Assembly (NCBI GenBank): GCA_021018995.1
Contig: CM037597.1
Location: forward strand, 7,949,299-8,013,298
From: Chloranthus sessilifolius
Lineage: Eukaryota; Streptophyta; Magnoliopsida; Chloranthales; Chloranthaceae
Length of the DNA stretch: 64,000 nucleotides
Direction of reading: 5' to 3'
In this document: positions 32,641 through 44,179 of the stretch, piece after piece
Numbering within the stretch: position 1 is the stretch's first letter
How the letters are laid out: every line of letters begins with the position of its first letter
The notes under the pieces: generated by a model
Seen by the model: only the letters and a program-made list of their open reading frames with translations
Databases searched by the model: none
What the model was told of the DNA's origin: nothing
Translations under genes and position numbers: made by a program

Positions 32641-34361
32641 TACTCAGAAACTGGGCAAAAGTAGTCATTTTGGTGCTTTTCTTACGTTCAGCAAAACATG
32701 TGGGACCCAATGAAAAAACAATCGTTTCTGAGTCTTGTCCTGTTGTGCATTTCCTAACAAACTGCCCAGGAAAACTCGAAAATCGAGTGCCAATGTAGTA
32801 TACTTCTCAAAATATATGCACAATATAAAATTTTTACAGCTTATCTCCTCCAAAGGCTATTTAAGGTAACTTTGGAGTTTGTCTTTTCTCTTCTCCTCAG
32901 CAAAGCATAGGACCGAAAGTGCTTTGAAGGCTACCATTAAAAGGCGCATATTACCATTAAAAGGCACAGATCACTCCCATCTTCGCCACGATGCGACAAC
33001 ACATACCAGCTACGCGATGTAGCTGCAAACGATGATCTTTTCGAAGCAAACCACTCACTGAGATTCACATGGCGAACAATGGATCTGTTGAATGCATCCA
33101 TCGGATCAAGTTTTGAAGCTCTGTTTTTTTGCTATTTTGGTGCATGAGCTATTATTCCTAAGTTGAAGAAGCCATTATTGAAGGTTTGACCGATTGAGTT
33201 TAGCTTATATAAAAGGCTCAACTATTGAACGGTAGAAGACACCCATCTCTTCTCCACTAATTTAAACGCTCCAACTCTCTCTCTCTCTCCTCGTTTTGGG
33301 TGGATTATTTTTGTGAATTTTTGATGGATTTTTGTGAAATTGATTGAAATCGGAGATGCTTGGCTGTACTATGAGAAAGGTGGCGAATTAAATTTGGGTG
33401 GTTGATTTATTTACAAATTAAATTTGAGGCGAGGATATTAATTTTATACAATTACTGTTGTTTTTAGATTTTTATTGTAGTATTGGAATCATAAATGCTT
33501 ACTTGTCCTTTTTTGTATTTATATTTGAAAATTAAAATCAAAATTTTGAATTGAATTGGGGTATGTGTTGATTTTAGTTGGCTTCATTCGATTTATTCTT
33601 GTGAATTCTAGTGATTCTCGATCGATTTCACTTTTTTGTACTTGGTGTATGTGTTCATGGTGTCCCATAAGCATTTATGTAAGAAAAAGAGGGATAAAGA
33701 GGACAACATTATTGATGTTGCTCTTTTGTTGCCTAAAGGAGAGCATTTTGTCTTTGTGATTAATGGCACATCTCCATTAATACACCTATTTGCATGCCAA
33801 CTATAATGTTAGCTATATTTTATTTTATTTTTATTTTTTCTGAGAAGGTTTTATAGAAACAATAGATAATTCTCCTATATATCATAGCCTAACAACACCT
33901 TAATTTATCTTAGTTTATGAGTGACAGACGCTACTGGGCCAACCAAGAATGTTGATCCATGGTCAAATACATGATACCTAACACTAGTTTTGAGTGTCAT
34001 AACCTTGAGCACAAGGTTGAACAAGTATGCTGAAAAAGAATGAAAGCATTAACCACCATTTATCTAATAGTGGTCAATGATTAAAAATGGAGTTGTAACT
34101 CCTGATTCTTCAAATCTGAGTTTAACCGTTTACTAATTTGTATATCATTACATGCAGATTAATACAATGTCTGATCATCGTTTGTACAGATTATGGAAGA
34201 CTGATTTTCTGTGAAAGTTTTGACACTTTAACAGGCAGGTTCGATGAACCTGATCGCGGAATGTGTTCTAATATTTGAGTTTGTTTAATATTTTTTTCTC
34301 TTATACCACCAATATCTATTATACTTTACTGTGGATTGTGAGGAGATCATGAACACTGAAG
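32641..34361. other. Harbinger 5' non-coding region
   Basis: Runs from the left end to the solo LTR target site. No coding match. A TATAAAA-like element lies at 33204-33213 and a CT-rich tract at 33275-33290, which could belong to a promoter and 5' UTR. A 20-bp unit (ATTACCATTAAAAGGC) is repeated at 32933 and 32951. Confidence 0.4.
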
Positions 34362-34366
34362 GTCAT

Positions 34367-35940
34367 TGATGAGTAGTGAAATATGATGATATTTCACCCC
34401 TAGATACCTACATTTAGCTATCTGATAAGAATTATTAGATTTGAAGTGTTTCAGGTAAATACAAGCCAAGTGCAGAAAACAGCCCAAGAATTCTAAAAAT
34501 AATGTCAAAACACTGCAACTTTGGGTCATCGAGAACTTGGTGTGACTTGCAGCTCAATTTGGACCTTTAAGACGGCTGAATTAGGAAATTGTCAAAACAC
34601 AAAAGTTGTAGATCTTTCTGTCAGATTTCCAACGGCATAAGAATCGCCGCAATTTGAGTTCGAGACAGAAAGTTATGGCCAAAATACTGAAGTAGTATCT
34701 GATGCAAAAGTAGGCCGAAATTCACGAATTTCTGGGAGGTCGATGCATCGACCCTTTTGGTCGATTAATCGAGGACAAAAAGCTGTCAGACACGGAATTG
34801 ACACTTTAAAGCAGATTTTGAGGATTTTTTGCAGGGTCAATTAATCGACCCTGACTTTGCGGCTGAGAGACCTCTGCGACGTGGGCGCTATTTAAAGCCG
34901 ATAAAACACTTCGAGTGGGGAATTAATTAGATATAGATAATTAGAGAGTTAGTTTTGACTTTTCTTTTTCATAGTTAGACATAGAGGAGAATTTTAGGAG
35001 ATTATTATTCATTATTATTATTTTTGGTTTTAGACTCCTCTGGGCATATTTTCAAGAGTTCTTCTTTCTCCTTCTTCTAGGGTTCCATCTGGGTAGATTG
35101 TACTTAGGATTTACATTATTTTTCCTTTACGTTCATGAAAGCATAAATTGTATTTAGGAAAAACCATTGTAAATAAAGATCTTTTGAAAGAAATAAAAAG
35201 ATGAATGACTTTGAATGAACAAGGAGATCATACACTAAGGATGAGCGGCTAAATCAATAGATAGGGGAAGATGCGATTCTCAGATAAGTACCCATATTTA
35301 TGATTAATATCATAGTCTATTTATTGTCATCATGGAATCGTTTTACTCAAAGTTTGTGTTATTGAAAATATATTGAATGCTTGTTATGACCGTTGATTCT
35401 ATCAAGCGGCTATAATCGAGATCTGGACCTCTGGTGATCTTGGTACGTGAAGCGATTATGCTTTTACTGCCATGATCTAAACATCATGAGATACGCTATG
35501 CTTCGTACATGACTCATATCGCAATGATAGGCTGAGTCATTGTTTTTAGATAGGGTATGTCGGATTGATGATCATATTTTATTACGAATCATTTTTCTAT
35601 AGGAATGATGGTGTGAATGATGCATTAATAAAACTGTGGGTTTTTAATGGTAGAAAAAGGGTACAAATATGGGATAGCATATTCCTTGATCTCATTTAAA
35701 TATTATTCTTAGATTCATCAGTAATTAGTTGTTTAGATTAATTTATTTCTTTTGCATTTAGAAAAAGTGTGATAAATTTTTGGTAAATTGAATCTGCCAT
35801 TTGGTACTTCCTTGAGGATGTTTTTAAATCTCTGAAAGAATTAATTAAAATTCACGTTTCCCTGTGGGTTCGACACCCTTGTTCTTGCCATACTGCAATA
35901 GTTCTTGTGCACTTGCAAGAGTTACATTTAAAATCGATCA
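34367..35940 (+). mobile_element. Solo LTR of an element-1-related Ty3/Gypsy family
   Basis: A 1574-bp LTR from TGATGAGTAGTG to AAATCGATCA, flanked by the perfect 5-bp duplication GTCAT at 34362-34366 and 35941-35945. No internal region, so it arose by LTR-LTR recombination of a full element. Its first 200 bp match the element 1 LTR (GATATTTCACCCCTA, GATTTGAAGTGTTTCAGGT). The end (CTGTGGGTTCGACACCC, TGTGCACTTGCAAG) is shared with element 2. Palindromes TCGATGCATCGA (34740-34751), TCGATTAATCGA (34761-34772) and TCAATTAATCGA (34837-34848) precede CTATTTAAAG at 34888-34897. Confidence 0.92.
34888..34897 (+). promoter_or_regulatory. Candidate TATA box of the solo LTR
   Basis: CTATTTAAAG, 40-150 bp downstream of three LTR palindromes and followed by AAACACTTCG, which is also present after the motif in element 1. 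Function inferred from position and conservation. Confidence 0.55.
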
Positions 35941-36181
35941 GTCATGAATAAGCAAATGGTGCAAATTGAAAATCACTCGAGTGGAGAGGTTCTATGAAAA
36001 TGCATGGATTGATGCACACAACAGTCCATACATTTTATGATGAGCCACTCCATTGAATCCCCTTTTCACAGTTTAAAAATGTTACAAATAATGCTACATT
36101 TACTCTTTGAGCACCCTTGCTAGTGCCGATGCAGTTGGTTTCAAGTCACTAACGACAAGTCGTACATGTTTTCTAGCAGTA

Positions 36182-38920
36182 ATGACTAGTCGTAAGGCAA
36201 AGGGTAAGAAGGTAGATGCTTCCCAAGAGAAAGGAAATTTTTTTGTATGAGATGATAAAATAGACAAAGGTTACATAAATGAGCTTGTTGACCAATACAG
36301 TATGGGTCGTAAAATTGCTAACGATACTTGATGTAAAAATGTGTGGTCGGAAATGGTCTTGAGATTGAGGACTTATAAGTGCTTTGAGGATAAACTAGAT
36401 AAGTTAACGAAGGACAAGTGTTACAACCTCCTAAGAACTGTGAGGACCCGATACACACAAATGCACACGTTCATAAATACTAGCGGCTTTGGCTGGCACC
36501 AAGGTGATAAGATGGTAGTGGCCGAGGATGATATATGGACCAATTTTTACAATCGACCAGTGAGCCATATCTAAACGTCACTATTTTTACATAGTTTAGA
36601 GATTTACTGATGGTAAAAAATATTGGCTCGTACCTAATTATTTAAGTAATTATTTACTCTCAGGGATATTTGGGCTTATCAGTATAAAAATAGGGTGGTA
36701 CAAGACTACAAAATCCTACGCCTCCTTTATAACAATACGATCTACACTGGTGCATGGGAATTTCACCCGCAAGACCCCATCATGAAGTGCCCGTCATTGA
36801 TTTGGGAGCATGGATCAAAATCTCGGCTGAAATTTTAAAATTTCAGCCGAGATGACTCAGTTTCGGCCCTATCCGGGTCCGAAAATATGCAAGTTATCGG
36901 CCCTCCCCCAGAAAACTGATATTATCGGCTAGAATTTGAAATTATCGGCCGATAATTTCATATTATCGGCCGAAACCACAGTTTGAGTTTTCCAAATTTT
37001 TAAAGGGTTTTTAAAACCTAGTTTTTGCATTTTTTTGAAACTTCTTTCGCAATTTTTTAAAAAATCCCTTTAAAATCGAGTGCTTCAATGGTTGGTGGTT
37101 CTAATACATGTTGGAGAAGAAGAACAGAGTAAGATTCACTTTAATTTCGAGGTTGAAGATTGTAGATGCGAGGTCAGCGCGTAAAAGGGAGTTGCAGAGG
37201 TTGCAATTGAATTTTGCAAAGGTTGCGAGCAACATCGATCGCAGAGGTTGGAGACCTTGGAGTTTCAGGTATTTTAATGGAGTTTGCATAATGGTGTTTG
37301 GCTGAGTGGAGAAGACGATGAAGAGAAGGAAATGGGTATGGGATTGTGGTTGCAAATGACTAAAAATGAGTTTAAGAAAATCATCTAGTCGCTTTATAGC
37401 CCTCCATGATCACGCTATGCGACCCACATGTCTCATTTGATAGCCACATGGCTTAGATACATCCGCATGATATACACGTAGCAAGTATTTGCTGCACGAG
37501 ACCATAATCATGGGTACCACGTGTTGATGAAATCGGTCAAGGGATTGCTATGACGTGGGTCCTATACAGCCAATTTAATGTGAACTTTTCCATCTTCCCA
37601 TATCAAGCCACCTATATTCATTTTGTGTGTTAGCTTATCTAGAGAATGATGCGTACACCGCCCAAGGATTGACTTGCTACAGTTAATGTCAGGTGCACCG
37701 GCTAACAATAAAATTTTTTTATCATTTGATCTCATATTTATGCTCATTATATAAGCACAACTTACAGTCGGATGAATCTAATGACAAGAGATTGAACTTG
37801 CACCGGCTTAGATACTCTCGCTACGCATGCAATTTTAACCTTGACTGATTTGGGGAGAAATATTTACTCGGGCACCCATTGTGAATGGCCGTTCACACAA
37901 ACCCGCTTAGATTTGAGTTGGTAACATGGATCAAAATCTCGGCCGATATTTCAAGATCTCAAGATCCATTGTGTGAAAGATCAAGGTGAAACATGATCTC
38001 CATCATCTGTTCCGAAGCAATCAACGGGTTTAAAGGGGTTGCACATATGGGATGTGCCAAGGAATCAAAATATTGAATCAAAATCTGATTCTCTGATGAT
38101 ACGAACATGATCTCAAGACCTATTGTGTCAAAGATTGGGATGAAAAATGATCTTCATCGTTTTATTTAAAAGAGTCAACGATTTAAGCACAGAAAACCCA
38201 TGTTGACAACCAAAAATCTGTACTTATAATAGACATATAAGTAGTTTAAACGGACGAAAATTAGCCTCACTAGTATATATATGTGTTCTAATAATGTTAA
38301 AGAACTTTAAAAAACTAATAAAATAAAGTTCGTTAAAGTTTGGAGCATATTTAAAAAAAATTCAAAATTTATCGAAATTACCAAAGTTTTGACCAATTTA
38401 CGGTTCGAGTCAGGACTGAAATCGAAACCGAAACCACGATTTTGATCCATGTTTGGGAGACTCAAATGATGATGGCTCGTACCATCCCCAATTCGACGAT
38501 GAATCGGGCCCCCAAGGAGAGATATCCCACAATGCTAACTCTTCATTTACTGTTGAAAGTGGTCCGAGCTCGTACCTACGACCATGGCCTAGTCGGGATA
38601 GTTCTACTGGATCAGGCTCGAAACGAAAGGCACCCGAAAGTGAAGATGGGCTTTTGGATGAGCTAAGAGGGTTCCGTTCTTTGATTAACGATTTTATAAG
38701 TTAACGTGCAATCGGAACAAACCCTATTGGGGCATTCATGAAGGTCTTGGAGGAGATGAAGACAATGAACTTAATAGATGATGATATCTTTTATGATGTT
38801 ACCGTTAGAGTTGCTAATAGTTCGTCTCGCGTGGCGGAGTCACTATTGGCGATGCGCCCTGAACATCGCCAGGGGTATTTGTTCAGGATGATTGGGAGGA
38901 ACTGGCCTCCGTTCCAATAG
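36182..38920 (+). pseudogene. Harbinger Myb/SANT-like protein gene, split by a hAT-like MITE
   Basis: In PIF/Harbinger elements this partner protein binds DNA and helps the nuclease reach the element ends. Likely start ATG 36182 (MTSRKAKGKK). The Myb/SANT-like domain runs to about 36574 with NLLRTVRTRYTQMHTF and SGFGWHQGDK, then an intron ending TCTCAG near 36662. The next exon (DIWAYQYKNRVVQDYKILR, SLIWE) is cut at 36808 by the MITE and resumes at 38452-38459 (DSNDDGSYHPQF, GSKRKAPESEDGLL), ending MIGRNWPPFQ at 38920. Stops: TGA near 36239 and 36329, TAA near 38701. Non-functional. The Ser/acidic linker is typical of the family. Confidence 0.8.
36809..38451. mobile_element. hAT-like non-autonomous element inside the Harbinger Myb gene
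   Basis: Inverted ends CATGGATCAAAATCTCGGC (36809) and, on the other strand, CATGGATCAAAATCGTGGTT (ending 38451), with a perfect 8-bp target duplication TTTGGGAG at 36801-36808 and 38452-38459. An 8-bp TSD with CA termini fits hAT. Subterminal ATCGGCCGATA and TTATCGGC repeats lie at 36890-36975. The interior (37100-37360) has higher GC and may be captured sequence. A second terminus-like CATGGATCAAAATCTCGGCC lies inside at 37926, followed by family C foldback arms (37950-38200), so it is itself composite. Confidence 0.82.
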
Positions 38921-39049
38921 TTTTATAATTGTAAATGTTAATTACCCATTTTCTTAATAGTATTCTTTTGTGGTTGCTTTTGAGTTACTCAGATATTAAT
39001 AGTAATGAATCTTAGTTCAATGGACATTATCACTTATTTTTTTATAGGA

Positions 39050-40215
39050 ATGACTTCTTCTTATTCGATGATGCAATCATATGAATGCTTACAATCAATA
39101 CGCTTCTGGCAGTAACAGTATATTATCGGAGGGTACATAAACCCGAGAGGCAGAGGCGTCATACCTTTATCTTCACAGGTCCCTTGTATGTCGTAGAAAC
39201 CCTCAACGGGCATCTAGACATTGCCTACGAGCTTTTCCGCATGCGCATAGCTGCATTTCGAAGCTTGTGCAATGCCCTCAGGGTTAGAGGATTGTTATAT
39301 GATTCACGATGAATGATGATTGAGTAATAGGTTGCAATATTTTTGTATGCCCTCACCCAAAATAAAAAAAATTGGGTTGTACAAGATAGATTCCAATGTT
39401 CAAGATCAACCATAAGCATCTCCTTCAATGCAGTGCTCGAGACAATCTTGAAGTTATATCCTGAGTTCGTTAAGCAAGCAACCAGTACTACATCCCCTGA
39501 AATATTGAACAAGCCATGGGGGTATCCGTGATTGCAGCATGTAGTAGGTGCCCTTGATGATACACATGTATCTGTAACTGTTCCAAAGGTAGAATCACAA
39601 AGATATCGCAATCGCCACCAAGATACATCACAGATCGTGTTGTGTGCAGTGAGTTTTGACATACTATTCCAGTATGTACTGTCAGGATGGGAGGGATCTT
39701 CTCCAGACTCTAAAGTCCTCGCAAGTGCCCTATCAAGAAGAGAAAACAGGCTTCATGTGTCAATGGGAAAGTACTATCTTGTCGATGGGGGATATTCGAA
39801 TATGCGCGACTTTCTAAGTCCTTATCATGGCGTGCGATAGCATCTTAAAGAATTTAACACCTCAAACCCTCCAACGACTCTGTAAGAACTATTCAATAAG
39901 CGACATGCGTCACTACGAAATATCGTAGAATGGGCATTTGGGGTACTTAAACAATGCTTTTCAATTCTCCTAGTGGAAACGAAGTTTCTTATACAAACGT
40001 AAAATAAGATAGTTGTTGCATGTTGTATCTTACACAATTACATAAGGACTTACGATCGTAAGGATTCATTCTTTTATAAATGGCCTGAAGATCGAACAAT
40101 GTCACTAAATGATAGGTTTGTGAAAGTAGAAGACCCGGACATTCATAACACTCAAACTCCTGGGAATCGTTAGTGGATGAATACTTTTCGCGATGATATA
40201 ACAAATAAAATGTGA
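39050..40215 (+). pseudogene. PIF/Harbinger DDE transposase (nuclease)
   Basis: The nuclease that cuts the element ends. Order: N-terminal helical region (39205-39312: FRMRIAAFRSLCNALRVRGLL), DNA-contact part (39343-39531: FQCSRSTISISFN), then the DDE_Tnp_4-type core with GALDDTHV (first Asp, about 39556), YVLSGWEGSSPDSKVL (second Asp, about 39705), YYLVDGGYSNMRDFLSPYHGVR (39770-39838) and VEWAFGVLKQCF (Glu, about 39925). It ends with CCILHNYIR (40022) and WMNTFRDDITNKM. All three acidic residues survive, but stops occur near 39310, 39530, 39838, 39881, 40002 and 40171. The usual GTH context reads DTH here. Inactive relic. Confidence 0.88.
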
Positions 40216-40513
40216 CACGCACAATCTAATTGAGTTCATTTCATAGAATAACGTTTAATAACATCATTTCACTGATGACTCTTTTACTGCGAACTCCTAT
40301 TCTTCAAGTACAATGTATGTGTGGATTTTTTTCACGACTTACTATTCTTTTAATTATAGCTCTTTTGATTGTCTATATATTTCAAAGGATGTAATGAATC
40401 TATCAATTGAATATTAAATGAGATGCTTGCACATGATTTAAATTTTTTTTATTAATTACTATAACTAAAGATTTTTAATAAAACACTAACAATATTATAA
40501 ATTGTTGGCAGCC

Positions 40514-40997
40514 ATGTCTGGAACTCCGAGCTCATCGCACTCACGTACATGGTCTTCATCATCACAGCCTGCGCCTCTACCAAGCGAAGGATCGGAGTAA
40601 TAGACCTAGATCCTCCATATCGGGGGTATAGATGCATCCACAACTACAACAAAATCCAGTTCTACTTGGGCCTCTTGGACATCGCCATCGAGTAAGGGCA
40701 TCAGAAGTTCGACGCCCTTTCCAAAATCCATCCAACTTGCGCATCACCCAACTAGCCAAATCACTTTATCAGGCACCACATATGCCACCCATGCCTCCTA
40801 ATATTCAACGACCAGACATTGTAAAAAACCTAGTGCTTCTAAATTCAGACTCAGAGGGCGATACTATAGAGCAATCGATGGAGTCGGAGGAAGACTTCGA
40901 TTGGATACCTCCCATGCAGCATCATCGCGATGATAGCTCGGACGACAGGAGTAGCTCTTGTATTCATACGGTCACTACCTCCTACTCTTCCGACTAG
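40514..40997 (+). pseudogene. Unrecognised ORF downstream of the Harbinger transposase
   Basis: Begins MSGTPSSSHSRTWSSSSQP at 40514, shifts frame, then stays open from 40632 to 40997 (121 codons) with VRRPFQNPSNLRITQ, PHMPPMPPNIQRPDIV and an acidic Ser-rich tail (DSEGDTIEQSMESEEDF). No domain recognised. It lies inside the transposon, on the coding strand, and could be a third element gene or a captured host fragment. Confidence 0.35.
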
Positions 40998-41549
40998 GGG
41001 GTCGCAACGACGCAACCTTGTAGTCATATTTGAGGGTTATATATCGCTTTTCCTACACACTTGTATTTATTTTAATTTCGTAATTGGATCTCTAATTAAT
41101 CGGCTTTTGAATGTAATGGCGTAATGTACTATATACTTTTCTTATTCGTACAAACGACTATGATAGTGCTAGTATGATAGGCGATCGGATAGTGTAGCTG
41201 TAGGAATTTTTTTTTCACAATGGCACCGATGGAAGTGTTTAATTTCTCATGGATCATGCATCGACCAAAAATGGCCTTCCAATATTTTCGGCACAGTATC
41301 TACCGTCATTCCTACAGTCATACGATGTCTCTAAAGTAGATCGATTCTATGATTTTCTGGAATACTTAAAAGAACATAGGAAATCCTCCGTTTCTGTGAA
41401 ATGTTAGGAATCATAACTTTTCTAAGGCCTAAAAAAACACACTTGGGGAAAGGCAGGAATCGGAGTTGGCCAGAAATCTGTAGGAAACTGAGTTGTCAGA
41501 AATCTGAGCTTCTATGAGATAATTAGGGAAATACCTGAACGAGGCCTTA

Positions 41550-42139
41550 AGGCTCACATGTTGGGGTGGCTATTTTGTGATTATAGTGGGGTGCGTAGTT
41601 GGTGGGAGGTTAAGTTTTGAAATAGAGACAAATTTGTCTCAAATTTTAAAAATTTTCACTTATTTTGATAAAAGAAAAATAATCTCATTTTGAGTTAGAA
41701 CAAATACTTTTTTATCAATAAAAAAAATAATGTCACACGTTTTATTTGATACCAAAAATGGTAAAAAAAGTATGTAACTTTTTAATCTAGCGATGGAAAT
41801 GGGCCCTAAGAATTCTAGAATATAAGAAGTTATAAAATTACCTCTCTTAAATCACTATTTCTCTATGCCCTTTCTAGAACAAACTTGGGGATGTGAGACA
41901 TTTGTCACCCCGAAGAGTTTGCTTTTATACAGAAATATCAGTCTTTTTGCCTTTGAAATTTCCCAATGGTTGCTTGACACTTTTTGAAACAATTTTGGTC
42001 TAACTCAAACCCACGACCTATTCTTTCATGATAGAGGGAGCCTACAAATTAGGCTAATGACTTTCTAAAAATTTAATTATAGCTTATAAACAATGTAAAT
42101 AAGATAATATTAAGGGTAAATGTGAAAAAAAATATATAT
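41550..42139. other. AT-rich spacer, no feature seen
   Basis: Lies between the Harbinger end and a family C fragment. Nothing recognised. Confidence 0.5.
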
Positions 42140-42450
42140 AAAAAAAAAGATTTAGGATGGATGTAGTTTTTCATTCCCAATCTTCTATACAATGGACCTT
42201 TAAACACGACACAATCTTATTATTAGCCTGTCAGTTTTTAATTACACATGACACATATATAAAAAGTGGCCCTAAAATCACATGAGAGTATTTCACACAT
42301 CATGCTTAAATGCGATGCCATGTATCATGTGGAATAAAAAATTGACCGTCTAATGGTAATCTCATGGTCTCAAGATCCATTGTATAGAAGATTGGAATGC
42401 AAAATAATCTCAATCTTCGGATTCCAATTAGTCAATGGGTTTCAATGAAT
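42140..42450. repeat. Family C foldback MITE, decayed copy
   Basis: Left arm with TTTTTCATTCCCAATCTTC and right arm with GATTGGAATGCAAAATAATC pair in the family pattern, around a CACATGACACATATAT and CATGTATCATGTGG centre. No clean ends. Confidence 0.5.
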
Positions 42451-42784
42451 TTCTCTCGTAGCTGCCATCGATAATTTGTGAACATATGTACCTTTAAGCA
42501 CCCAACCTGACTAGATGATGCACTTGATCTGTGTCGAAATATGACTATATTTCGCACCCTAAATACTAACATTTAGCTATCCAATGAAGGCATTTTAACG
42601 GCTGCTGTATAGTTTTAGTGGTTTCAGGTGTTACGGACCGTGGGATGTTGAAAGAGCTTAAGTGAATAAAATTAAGGGACTATATGAACTTTGAACCATG
42701 GAGCCAGCGGAAGCACTGAAATCCGTGAAAAAGACAGATTGGTCTAGCCACAGTTTCGAGAGTTAAATATGTCACATGCCCATT

Positions 42785-43160
42785 TCAATCGATTGAGATT
42801 TGAAACTCAATCGATTGAGTTTAAAAAGTTGCCCAAAAATCAATAGATTGATTTCCAAAAATCAATAGATTGATTTCCAAAAATCAATAGATTGATTTCC
42901 AAAAATCAATAGATTGATTTCGGGAATGCAAATGAGCCACCAAAATCAATAGATTGATTTTGGGAATGCAAATGAGCCACCAAAATCAATAGATTGAATT
43001 TGGAATTCAATAGATTGATTTTCGAAAATCAATCGATTGAATTCCTTAAATTCAATAGATTGATTTTGGGAATGCAAATGAGCCTCCAAAATTCAAATTT
43101 TGAATTCAATCGATTGAATTCAAAATTCAATCGATTGATTTCAAAATTCAATCTATTGAT
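42785..43160 (+). repeat. Palindrome array in element 2 5' LTR
   Basis: About 14 copies of TCAAT-NN-ATTGA (NN = CG, AG or CT) in 375 bp, with spacers of 10-30 bp. The perfectly symmetric form TCAATCGATTGA occurs at least five times. The array ends 30 bp before the TATA-like motif. The 3' LTR has a shorter array, showing repeat-number change after insertion. Confidence 0.9.
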
Positions 43161-43189
43161 TCGGATATGGAATAATTTTAGCCCGGGCC

Positions 43190-43199
43190 CTATTTAAAC
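43190..43199 (+). promoter_or_regulatory. Candidate TATA box of element 2 5' LTR
   Basis: CTATTTAAAC directly after a GGGCC-rich segment and just downstream of the palindrome array. The same motif occurs in the 3' LTR (53259-53268), the solo LTR and element 1. Function inferred. Confidence 0.55.
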
Positions 43200-44111
43200 A
43201 ACAGGATGTTTAGGGTTCGGGGGGACTTTTTGCTCGGTAGACTTTCTTAGGGCCTTTAGCAATTTTTTCTTTGTTATTTTTAGTTTTGTATTTAGATAAA
43301 AAGCTGTGTAAGGTTGTGATCTTCTCCAAAAAGATCAAGCGGTTGATAAATAAAAGAGCAATTTTTGTGTTGGCTTTCGATTTACATTGTGCGTGTGGAT
43401 CAAGGATGAGCGGCTAAACCCCTCGTTCAAGGAGGAGCGACCCTAGATGAGTAACTAACTTTTTAAGCTTACAATTTCTTGTTAGAATTATTGAATAAAT
43501 GCGGCTTTTAGTGTGTGCTTCTTTGTGTTATCTTCGAATACCCGTTTATGGCCGTCGCCCTTGTGATCGGTGACAATAAACGAATTATTCCTCCTAGATC
43601 GATCTTGTAGTTCGATATAGGATGCCGTGCGGTTGATTCTTACAGTTGTGATTTTGAATTTGAGATACGCTATGCCTTTCGCATGATGCATGCCGTGATT
43701 GGATGCGTCATAGTGTTCGGATAGGGTATGCCGAATCAATAATTGCATTTTCATCGATTCGTTTTTCTTGTAGTTAAATGATGGTATAATGATTTAACAT
43801 GAAATTGTGTGGTTGATTATAGAAAAGTTATAAATCTAGGGTTAGCAACTCCTTGATCATTTCATCATTGTTAATTTCTTAATCATAGTTCATCCGTGCA
43901 TAGCTTGATTTAGTTCTTTTGATTATTGCATTGTGTAGTGGTAAATCTTGACAATGAAATCTCTCACCCTTGGTACTTCCTTGGGTCTTTGAAATCTCTT
44001 TAAAATTAATCTAATTTTGAGCTTCCCTGTGGGTTCGACACCCTTAATTTCACCGTGCTACAACCGAACTTGTGCACTTGCAAGGGTACACTTTAAAACC
44101 GATCAAGTTTT

Positions 44112-44128
44112 TGGCGCCGTTGCCGGAG
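44112..44128 (+). promoter_or_regulatory. Element 2 primer-binding site (tRNA-Asp)
   Basis: TGGCGCCGTTGCCGGAG matches 16 of 17 bases of the complement of the plant tRNA-Asp 3' end (TGGCGCCGTTGCCGGGG), six bases after the 5' LTR. tRNA-Asp priming is common in Athila/Tat-type elements. Confidence 0.9.
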
Positions 44129-44179
44129 AATTGCGACAAAATTTTATTATTTTTTTAAGGAGATTTTATTACAGTAGTT

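Larger units (their letters stand above)
32629..41546 (+). mobile_element. PIF/Harbinger DNA transposon carrying two nested insertions
   Basis: Ends GGCCTTGAACAG (32629) and, inverted, GGCCTCGTTCAG (ending 41546), flanked by TTA at 32626-32628 and 41547-41549, the expected 3-bp target duplication. It contains the two genes that define autonomous PIF/Harbinger elements: a Myb/SANT-like protein (36182-38920) and a DDE nuclease (39050-40215), in the same direction. Subtracting a solo LTR (34367-35940) and a hAT-like MITE (36809-38451) leaves about 5.7 kb, a normal autonomous size. The TIRs are short and imperfect (9 of 12 match), so exact borders are less certain than the gene content. Confidence 0.72.
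42525..44105 (+). repeat. Element 2 5' LTR
   Basis: Holds an array of about 14 palindrome variants of TCAATNNATTGA at 42785-43160, some in a 22-bp unit (TTTCCAAAAATCAATAGA, four copies) and some in a 40-bp unit with GGGAATGCAAATGAGCC. CTATTTAAAC follows at 43190. The downstream U5-like part contains GATACGCTATGCC, GGATAGGGTATGCCG and CCTGTGGGTTCGACACCC. Confidence 0.95.

Noticed and set aside
33556-33759. 67-codon plus-strand open frame in the Harbinger 5' region
   Set aside because: No motif recognised, and its position upstream of the Myb-like gene is better explained as non-coding element sequence.
37108-37355. Short open frames on both strands inside the hAT-like MITE
   Set aside because: GC-richer stretch, possibly captured sequence, but no motif or start context; not enough to call a gene.
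42785-43160. Regular palindromic repeat array resembling a CRISPR array
   Set aside because: It lies inside an LTR of a plant retrotransposon, is repeated in the other LTR, has irregular spacing and non-unique spacers, and no cas-like genes exist.
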